Of a DNA stretch of 64,000 nucleotides, positions 44,906-53,227 are shown in pieces. The first letter of the stretch is position 1; each line of letters opens with the position of its first letter. Where the stretch lies: contig JAVSML010000996.1 in NCBI GenBank assembly GCA_038503035.1, positions 167,278 to 231,277 of the forward strand, written 5' to 3'. The stretch is from Crocodylus rhombifer (Eukaryota > Chordata > Crocodylia > Crocodylidae). The notes below the pieces were generated by a model, which was not told the origin of the DNA, ran no database searches, and worked only from the letters and a program-made list of their open reading frames with translations. A program made the position numbers and the translations under genes.

Positions 44906-44908
44906 CTC

Positions 44909-44920
44909 AAAGGGGGGAGC
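44909..44920 (+). promoter_or_regulatory. ERV polypurine tract
   Basis: aaaggggggagc lies directly before the TG of the LTR, as expected for the plus-strand primer. Confidence 0.85.
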
Positions 44921-45387
44921 TGTTGGTGTCACTGGGCATAACCCTGGGTAACTCAGAGGGATGGAAGACCAGAAGTGTTGAGGAAGTCCTTCTGCTCCAG
45001 GCTCAGACAAGCCAAACCCCTCCCCCCTTGCCCAACCTTTGTAACCCTTTCTATGGCACCTGCAATCTCCTGTCCTTCTGGAAAGCAGGCGAGCTAAAAC
45101 TGTTATCTGTGGAATGCAAGGGCACCGCTCGGAGAGAGAAAGGAGGAGGGAAAGGGGAGGAAGAGCGGGGCCAGCTGATGGAAAATCACTGGGAATGACC
45201 GGGGTATAAAATTCCGCTGTTGCAGGGTTAAACACACAGGATTTGAGACCGTACAGTCTCCCTGTGCCTTTTACTTGAGCTCAAATAAACTCTGTCTGCT
45301 TCTCCCCCCCGTGTGTTTATTTGGCGCGACGCACACCGGGCAACGAACCCAATTGTTGCCTCCCTCGGGCACCTTGTGCCGGCAACA
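44921..45387 (+). repeat. ERV 3' LTR
   Basis: The 467-bp LTR starts TGTTGG right after the polypurine tract and ends ...GGCAACA. A TATA box (gtataaaat, 45204-45212) and an AATAAA (45284-45289) define U3, R and U5. No matching copy is found at the 5' side (39400-40130), so the promoter LTR is gone. Confidence 0.85.
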
Positions 45388-45393
45388 CCGTGG

Positions 45394-45864
45394 CACACCT
45401 CTGTGTCACCAGCGAACTGTCCTGGACATCTCTGACCAGAAACTTGTCCGGGCCAAAACATAGTTTGGCTGTGCCAGGGTGCCAGCACCCCCAGCCACTG
45501 TGCTAAGAATATGGACCCGAATAAGAAAATGGAATTTGGGGTGGAATTATACCCAGAAATCCTCTTGAGTCACCTAAGACCACATCTCTGTGCCACAAGG
45601 GGACACTTATGGGCATCGCTGACTGGAGACTTGCCTGGTTTGGCTGTGCCAGGCTGAGAAATTACAGCACCCCAGCCACTGTGCTAAGAATATGGACCCG
45701 AATAAGAAAATGGAATTTGGGGTGGAATTATACCCAGAAATCCTCTTGAGTCACCCAAGACCACATCTCTGTGCCACAAGGGGACACTTATGGGCATCGC
45801 TGATTGGAGACTTGCCTGGTTTGGCTGTGCCAGGCTGAAAAATTACAGCACCCCAGCCACTGTG
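45394..45864. repeat. Satellite array, middle block
   Basis: Two almost identical units share the anchor ccagccactgtgctaagaat at 45491 and 45672 (period 181 bp). They are much closer to each other than to other units, so this pair was amplified or homogenised recently. Confidence 0.88.
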
Positions 45865-45872
45865 CTAAGTAA

Positions 45873-46343
45873 TAGGGGTGTGTGAAATTTCTCCTGCCAT
45901 TTAATTTCAACACTGTTTTGACTCATTTCAAGGTTAAAACAGCAAAATTAAAATGAAATAAAGGGCATTGAAACAGCCTCTAAACAAAACCAGGCTAGTC
46001 GAAATGTTTTGACCGTAGTGCTGGGGATGGGAAGTCAGTTCAGCTCGGCTGACTTGTCATCCCCAGTGCAAGATATGGCTGGGGTGGGAAGTCAGCCCAG
46101 CTGGGCTGACGCTCCACATCCCATACTAGATTGGGCTTGGGGGCGGGGAGTCCCAGCTGGGCTGACTTCCCATCCCTGGCAGATCTAGCAAAATGTCAAA
46201 ACAGAGTCAAAACAGCCTTACTGTTTCAATGAAGCAAAAGAGAACAGCTGTTTTGAATTGAAATTAACTTTGATATGAAACGTTGTTCCGTCGAAGCCTC
46301 GAACTTCAAGCTAAACGGAACAGTGCCGTTTTGCACAGCCCTA
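45873..46343. mobile_element. Non-autonomous hAT-type element (MITE), 471 bp
   Basis: The ends are short inverted repeats (left taggggtgtgtgaaat, right complement tagggctgtgcaaaac). They are flanked by 8-bp duplications ctaagtaa (45865-45872) and ctaagtat (46344-46351), the hAT target size. The interior has three imperfect gggatgggaagtcag..ctgggctgac repeats and no coding capacity. It splits one satellite unit, which reads through once the element is removed. Confidence 0.82.
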
Positions 46344-46351
46344 CTAAGTAT

Positions 46352-47310
46352 ATGAAACTGAATAAGGAACTGGATTTTGGGCTGGGATTATAGCTACAAA
46401 TCCTTCTTGGGCCACTCCATGCCATGCCACTGTGGCACCGGGGGACTGTCCTGGACATCTCTGACCACAAACTTCCCAGGCTGAAGGCATGGTTTGGCTG
46501 TGCCAGGCTGCCTACTGATGCCACCCCCCACAGACACTGTGCTAAGTATCTGGACCTGAATAAGGAACTCACATCTGGTCTGGGATTATAGCTAGAAATC
46601 CTCGGACCACCCCATGGCATACCTATGTGCCACAGGGGAACTCTCCTAGATGTCTCTGACCAGAGACTTGCCCAACCCAAAACGCCATTTGGCAGTACCA
46701 GGCTGCCAATTGACAGCACCCCACTGTGTTAACTATATGGTTTTAGGAATTGGTTTCTGGGCTGAGATTAGAAATGGAAATGCTTCTTGGCCACCTTACA
46801 CCATGACTCTGTAGCACCAGGGCACTCTCCTGGACACCTCTGACAAGAATCTTGCCCAGCCCTAAACATGGTATGGCCGTGCCAGGCTGCCAACTGATAG
46901 CCCCCCATTCCCACTGTATTAAATGCATAGGCTTGAATAAGGTACTGGTTTTTGCCTGGGATTATACTCAGGAATCCTTTCTGGGCCTCTCCATGACATA
47001 CCTCTGTGCCACTGGGGGACGGTACTGTACATTGCTGACCAGCGACTTGCCCGGCCCAAAGCGTGGTTTGCCTGTGCCAGTCTGCCAACTGACAGCACCC
47101 TAGGCACTGTGCTAAGTATATGGACCCAAATAAGGAACTGGATTTTGGGCTGGGGTTATACCTAGAAATCCTTCTTGGGATACCCCCACCCCATGCCTCT
47201 TTGCCACGAGGGGATTCTCATGGACATCTGTAACCAGAGACTTGCCCAGACCAAAGCAGAATTTGGCCATGCCAAGCTAACAACTGACAGCCCCCTATTC
47301 CCACTGTACT
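46352..47310. repeat. Satellite array, right block
   Basis: About five units with anchors aaggaactggattttgggct (46360), aaggaactcacatctggtct (46560), aggaattggtttctgggctg (46743), aaggtactggtttttgcctg (46938) and aaggaactggattttgggct (47132). Spacing is 180-200 bp. The minus-strand frames across it are repeat products. Confidence 0.85.
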
Positions 47311-48459
47311 ACTGTAGCAAGAAACCTCCTCTTTTTTTGCCTCATGCCCACTCCAATGTGAAGCCCCTCCATATGGGAAAAACCCCTTTTGCAGTATTTG
47401 TCCCCTTTTAGGGATATTTCTCTTTTCCATCTTTTCTTCCTTCCCCCATTTTCTTCTTTTATTATTTTTTAACTAGAATATAAGGTGTCCTTTAATTTAA
47501 AAATATATTTTGTAAGTGCTTTTATGGGTGTAAAATAGTATTCTGCATCGGTATGTCTTCCCCTCATTGTATTTGGTCTATTTGTTGTATGTGCCATGGC
47601 ATTTCACCCTTTTATATTTTATGGTTTTTAACTTTGCAACAAATGTACTTTATGCTTAAAAGTAAGTTGTATCATATAACAATGTTAGCAAGGGCAGGAA
47701 TCGAACCATTGCCTCCCTGTATTGAGCTGGTCCCTGAGTGAATCATTATTGATTCACACAATAGCTATCTACCATAATGAGTTAATGAGCAAGGATTAAC
47801 ACCTACAACCACAGGAGAGGAAAGAATCAATACAGAGCCGGAACTTTCTGAAACTTCACTGTTAAAGGTATAGAAGCCCCGGTTTGAACTAACTGAGGCT
47901 AGAGACTGACTCTTGGGACTGACTACCCCCTGATCAAGTCAAGGACCCCTGGACTGAGTAAGCCCGAGAATTGGGGAGTCACTAAAGTCTGCCGGAGAGG
48001 GATAAAAGGCAGTGAGGAATGACCCCCAATGGCTCCCTCTTTGACCTGATCAGCACCCTGCCTGTCCAGCCAGAAGGACCAGCTGGCGATCCACTTCTGA
48101 ACCAACATCGCACTGAAAGAAGCCTCAACTGGTCACTGACAGCAGACTCCAGCGCTTGGGGATAGGTATATCTTGACATCGGTGCTTAGTATTCATAGCT
48201 GTCAAAGATCAAAGTCTTTGATTTCAGATGCCGATGGCAAAAGGTCAAATGGCAAAGGGTCAGAGGCTAACACAACAAACTCTGTGGTTGTAATTTATGC
48301 TTTTGTATTAACAGTGCTGCATATACACACCCCTGTCTGTGCCTCATTTCAAATTACTTGAGAGAGAAACTGGCCTTGACAATTCAGCACGAGAGATATT
48401 GGTACCCATAGTCACCAGATAAAAATGAAACTACTTCAATGAAGTTGTAAAATTACATA
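47311..48459. other. AT-rich DNA followed by LTR-like debris
   Basis: 47315-47690 is T-rich without a feature. 47800-48400 has a gggataaaaggcagtgagg TATA-like word near 47999 and resembles retroviral U3/R sequence, but I cannot define ends. No protein domain. Confidence 0.35.
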
Positions 48460-49049
48460 TGCTATGCGCGCCATCCTGTGACCAAACAGAACCAGTACCA
48501 CCCAAGTAAAAATAACCCCCCTTTTTTATGAAACCTGAGCAAACAAAGAAAGCACAAGTGCCATTCATTATTTATAATTGGCGTATAGTAATTGGTCACC
48601 TGTGTTAAATAAAACTTTGAAAGAACTTCCGCCCAAAGAACAGAGAACAGAGAGCAGAGAACTGTGTATACACCCAAGAAGAACAAATCGTGCATCTCTC
48701 CGCCTACGTTATCTTTTTTGGCGTACCCCCCTCTCGTCTTACCGATCCATTTATCTATCTTTGGTGTTACCTTTCTTATCAAGAGCTCTTAGTAATCTTC
48801 AGACTGCAACGGCTTATATGAATCGCTCAGAAGCAACTGTCTTACCCACCCCGTAAATCCTGGGTAACATGATATCTGCATGCTGTAACTAAATCAATCA
48901 GCTCCTCTGCCTACACTCCAGCACATCAGAAGCATAAGTAAAATAAATCTTTTGTGAAACCATCACACTGTGTTTAAATCATACTGACTCCTGCTCACCG
49001 TTATCACCCACCTGCCTATAAATCCCCCGCCTCGCGCCAAGCCGGTCAT
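48460..49049 (+). mobile_element. LTR-like segment, plus orientation
   Basis: Contains a purine-rich agaacagagaacagagagc stretch, AATAAA at 48942-48947, a C-rich U5-like stretch and an end ...gggcgcaaca at 49049. The 5' limit is a guess. Confidence 0.38.
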
Positions 49050-49263
49050 GCTGACCCAGGCTCGCAGGTCAAGGGTGCACCGGCGTTATGGGGCGCAACA
49101 ATAGCTAGCTACTGTGAGTGTGTGTGTGTGCATGAATGCATGTGTGTTGGAGGGGATCAGCCCCAAGGTTAACGATCTGACTTTTGCATCCATCTAATAA
49201 ACTAGAATTTTATGATGTGTTATCAGATTTACCCATCACTTTGGGGTGTGCTCATTTATTAGT

Positions 49264-50170
49264 GTAGCCCAGGTAACTCTGCTATATACTCCCCTTCTCC
49301 AACTGAAGACAATTGTTAGCTGGCAGGTGTGCTGTGAGGGAACTACAGACTGCTCAGTGTCCCTCCTTCCCATTAGAACCAGGCCAGGACAGTCAGGGAA
49401 CGTAACTATATACAATTTGTTTTACATTATCACAAGGAAAAGAAACATGGATATAAAAATATGTACTATATATATCTTTATATTTATAAGATATTTTAAA
49501 AAATACCCATAAACAATACCCTCTGGGTAAATGCAATAAAACCTTATACCAGTACTCCAGATCCAGGTAAGTATCTGATCTGAAACTGATAAAGACCAAA
49601 ATAAACATAGATAGCCAACAGATAAACTATAGATAAGTATGGGTGAACAATAAATAAGCCACAAATAAATACAGATAAACAACAGGTGAAATAATAGCAA
49701 CAGGGGGTCCCAGCAGAGCCCTAGGACTCTACTCATCTACTAATTTACAAACATGAGAGTTCACAAAATGTAAGGCATGGCATGACACCACTTATGTTGC
49801 AAGAACCCCAAAGATAACTTTAATCCCAAGGGGAAACCCCAATGGCTTGTGCTTTTCCCAAGCTCTATAAGGAAGCTGGTAATTTTAGGGGGGCCCTCCC
49901 AGTGGGACCTCCACTTTCAGGAGCCCTTAACTAACCAGGGGGACTCCTCTCCCCTGTGGGAATCCTCTTTTCCCTGCAACTCATGGCTCCCAGGCCTGGT
50001 GGCCTTGTCCTCTGCGTCAAGCTGCTCTCTTGCCTGCAGTGGGCTTTGGGGGAGTTGCTGCTTCTGGGGCCTCTGGGTTGGCCCTGTGTGCTGGCTCAGT
50101 AGCCTGAGCACTGTCTGGGTCCCTGGACTCAACATTTTCTATGGGTCGGCGATGACTCTGAAACTCATGC
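49264..50170 (-). mobile_element. LTR-like segment related to LTR-X, minus orientation
   Basis: The minus-strand end is ...gagttacctgggctaca at 49264, close to the LTR-X end. Inside, cagggaacgtaactatata resembles the LTR-X gggacttaaccatata region. The 49850-50150 part has CCAAT-like and GC-rich promoter words. No convincing protein frame. Confidence 0.4.
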
Positions 50171-50179
50171 TATGCTTGG

Positions 50180-50918
50180 GCCTACTCTCAAAAGTTAAAA
50201 TACAGAATCATAATGCTAACTGCATATTACAAGAGGATGCAAGTTCATGGCTAGGCCATCTAAAAAGGAATAATGAAGTATCTCTCCCCCCTTATCTTGC
50301 TATATTTAGAATGATTTCAAGCAGATTCTTAGTTGTCTGGTGTGTAACCATATGAAAGATCTATCCTTGATTAATTAGTATGGTAAATATTTCTTTTGCG
50401 ACTAACTTGTGTTTATGTGCAAGAAGAGACATTTTCCATATGTAATTGATGTCTCCTCCTGATTTAATATGTTTCAAACTGGATAGCCTCTTGTTACCGA
50501 AGAAGGTAATTAATTCAAATTTAAAATTTCTGATAACTAGTAATGAGCAGGTTTTCCCTGTCAATTACTGCTCGGGACTCTCTCTTGTTTTACACAACTA
50601 AAAGAATGCTTTGAAGATGCTAAACTAAGGGTATAAAAAGGCAGTAAAACAACAAACAACATGCGCACTTCAAGAGTGAGAAATATCCCTGACACCAGTT
50701 GCTGATGCACCCGATTTACCTGAAAAGTTGAAAAGAAACAGATTGCCTCTTCGTTGCCTGTTTGGTGAGAAATCATCACCTTATAGCTAATTACTGGACT
50801 TTGATTTGGTTTGGGCTCACTTGACTTGATTTTAAATACTTGTAGTAAATAAAGCCTTTCTGTCACTCATAGAACGAGGTGTCGTGTCAATCCCTGGGCT
50901 AGTCTGGAATCCTAGTGT
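50180..50918 (+). mobile_element. LTR-like segment, plus orientation
   Basis: A TATA box (gtataaaaaggcag near 50631) is followed about 215 bp later by AATAAA (50848-50853) and a short U5-like end. It abuts the next LTR-like segment at about 50918-50921, giving two LTRs in opposite orientation back to back. Confidence 0.42.
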
Positions 50919-50920
50919 CA

Positions 50921-52082
50921 GGGACTCGAACCCCAACTTCCCAGGTCCGTTGTCTGACCGCAAGAGACAGGCAACACCAGCAAGGTCTTATCTCAAAGCT
51001 CTTTATTGAAACGTGCACACAACAACAAAGAGCAGCCCGTCTCCTCCAAGAACCAGCCCCCCTTGATAAGAAGTAAGCAAGTTTATATAGACCGTTTTGC
51101 GTCACAAATTCTACACTTAATTGACTCAACCTCTATGGTTAGTTAAAAACTTTTAGTGCGCATGACACGATACAGTAGGTGGGAATTTCCCACTGTAAGA
51201 GAAAGCAAGATATCAGGTTAGTGTGAGAAAACTTCTAATTAGTTCAAACTGGCTTTTGGCTACATACTGGTTTTGATATGTTAAATCAGGGAGGAGGATT
51301 GCATCCCTGCTTGTTTCAGCTGTGTCTTTGAAGCACCGAGTCTGCTTTGTAGATTTATCTATGGTCTTGTTAATAATAGGCTTTGAGCAGTTCTTACGCA
51401 TAAGCATCTTCCTTATTATCAAACATGCAGCTTTCTTTTCAGCACTGTTACTTATGCTAGTGAATTTAAGGTAGGTTCAGTTTGTACCATCCCTATTTAT
51501 CAACTCACATTCCAAATGTCATCCTGCATACAGAGAGTTCATGATTATCCTGTTTATGGCCTCTCAGCAGTATTTTTCATAGTTTCATAGTTTGTAGGAT
51601 CGCAAGGGACCTGAGCAGATCATCTAGTCCGAGCCCCTGCCATGGCAGGAAAGAATACTGGGGTCAAATGACCCCAGCAAGATGTTCATCTAACCTCCTC
51701 TTAAACACCCCCAGGGTAGGGGCCAGCACCACTTCTCTTGGAAGCTGGTTCCAGACCCTAGCTGCCCTGACTGTGAAGTAGCGCCTCCTGATATCTAACC
51801 TAAATCTACCCTCTACCAGCTTGTGACCGTTATTCCTGGTCACTCCTGGCGGTGCTCGGGGAAACAGTGACTTCCCCAATGCCTGCTGATCCCCCCTGAC
51901 TAGTTTATAGCAGGCCACAAGATCCCCGCTCAGCCTTCTCTTTTGGAGGCTGAACAGGTTCAGGTCCCACAGCCTGTCCTCATAGATTATCCTGTTTATG
52001 GCCTCTCAGCAGTATTTTTCTTTGTTGGCTTTTGGGCCTGCTCTCAAACATCATATATATCACTAGGTTTTTATTGTTAACA
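50921..52082 (-). mobile_element. LTR-like segment, minus-strand promoter signals, split by a CR1
   Basis: The minus strand shows a TATA box (tctatataaac near 51090), AATAAA (plus tttatt near 51002-51007) and an end ...gagtccctgaca at 50921. The other end is tgttaacaataaaaac at 52082. Without CR1 copy H and one copy of its duplication the segment is about 720 bp. A tRNA-Thr primer-binding site for the opposite (plus) orientation starts 3 nt beyond 52082, so the orientation evidence conflicts (see findings). Confidence 0.5.
51579..51984 (-). mobile_element. CR1 LINE, short 3' copy with 36-bp target duplication (copy H)
   Basis: The 3' tip (atagtttcatagtttgtagg) is at 51579. The C-terminal RT frame (51918-51664) has LDIRRRYFTVRAARVWNQLP and ends RLDEHLAGVI. 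It is truncated at 51984. The 36 bases at 51543-51578 recur exactly at 51985-52020 and start gattatcctg, so both insertion ends are fixed to the base. Confidence 0.95.
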
Positions 52083-52085
52083 AAT

Positions 52086-52104
52086 TGGAGGCACCGCTGG
52101 GATT
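52086..52104 (+). promoter_or_regulatory. Retroviral primer-binding site complementary to tRNA-Thr
   Basis: TGGAGGCACCGCTGGGATT is the exact complement of the 3' end of vertebrate tRNA-Thr (AGT type), including the added CCA (aatcccagcggtgcctcca). Nuclear tRNA genes do not encode CCA, so this is a PBS and not a tRNA fragment. Only about 70 bp of leader follow before LTR-X copy 2. Confidence 0.8.
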
Positions 52105-52173
52105 TGTGGCTAATGTGGATTGACGACAAAAACGCTTGGAGAAAAGTTGTTGTTCTTATTGCTTTGTTGCTGT

Positions 52174-53194
52174 TGTAACCCAGGCGGTACTCCAAGAGGT
52201 ACCCCCTCTACAATTGAAGAGATCAAAGCAGGTGTACAAGCACTGTGGGAGGTGTAGGGACAGAGCCAGACCACCAATGGGGACTTAACCATGTACCTTT
52301 TAATGAGAGAACAATACTGGGAACATAACAAGTATAAACAAGGGGGTACAGGGGGCACTACAATGCTCTGAGGGGCAGGATTCAACAAAGGCTAGACACT
52401 TACAATCATAGACATATCATCCAGCTGACAAAAGACAGGGTTAACCAAAATGTAAAACACAAACAGCAGAACAAACACTACTGATCGGTGAAATATAGAA
52501 GGCACAAAATGCAAAATGTCAAATGACAATGAAAATAGAGCCTAGGTACCTGGAGGGGGAGAAAACACAGGGGCCCTTTTCCACTACAAAAGGAAATCTG
52601 CCTTAGCAATTCACTCACCCCAACTGGGACTTGAACTCAGACCTCCCATGTACCAAGCAAAAACACTTCCTCACAGCCACTACGCAAAGCTGCAAGGAGA
52701 CTTGACCCTTCTGGAGCCCCAGCCTCACATCAAGCTGCCTAGCCTCTGACTGGAGGAGCTGGAAGCAGAGCTGAGAACCTCTCAGGTTGCTTCTCAGATC
52801 CTTGCTGGAGCCTCTCCTGCTGGCTGCAGCCTCTCCTGCTGGCTGGAGCCCAGTAGGGATACTCTCCTGCCGACCACACGCTGCACTCCTGAGGGTCCAA
52901 CTGCTGCCTGCAGGTCCCACTCCATCAGGCTCTTCTGGAGCAACTGCTTCTACCCTACTGGCTAAGCTCTTGCCAACACTTTGAGACTCCTTCCTTGTGG
53001 CCCCTTGGTGGTCTCCCTGAGTCAGCTGCACTGCCCCTTTTATCCCCCTCCAGGTGACCCAAGGGGCCAATCAGGGGACATGGAGGGTGAGTCTCTGGGG
53101 CCTGATTGGTGAGGAAAGGGAATCCCGAGTCCTCCAATCATCTTTTACCCCTTCAAAACCCCTGGGCTAAGTCACTGGCAGCTAGCCTGTCACA
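52174..53194 (-). mobile_element. LTR-X copy 2, complete (about 1.02 kb), minus orientation
   Basis: The ends are TGTGACAGG (53194) and ...GGGTTACA (52174) on the minus strand. CCAAT boxes (plus ccaatcaggggac near 53069 and cctgattggtgag near 53101) and a TATA-like word (plus ctgccccttttatccccctc near 53031) lie in U3. A tRNA-like stretch is at 52620-52680. It is homologous to copy 1 at 23906-24935 along its length. Target duplications are not evident. Confidence 0.7.
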
Positions 53195-53227
53195 TTATTA
53201 TTTAATACTCTTTAATACTGCATAATC

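Larger units (their letters stand above)
39957..45393 (+). mobile_element. Defective class I (gamma-like) endogenous retrovirus
   Basis: The order is leader, gag, pro, pol, env TM, polypurine tract and 3' LTR, all on the plus strand and inserted in the satellite array. Class I is inferred from a single CCHC knuckle, an in-frame TAG between gag and pro, YVDD in RT, a GPY/F-like integrase tail and a CX6CC motif in TM. Missing are the 5' LTR, most of integrase and the env surface subunit. Flanks tcgtgg (39957-39962) and ccgtgg (45388-45393) may be a 6-bp target duplication with one change. Several TGA stops and frameshifts make it non-functional; the internal order is otherwise conserved. Confidence 0.88.

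Noticed and set aside
47690..47725. Minus-strand GGTTCGATTCC resembling a tRNA T-arm
   Set aside because: Perfect B-box, but no A-box at the right distance and no T-stem or acceptor pairing, so no tRNA gene is called.
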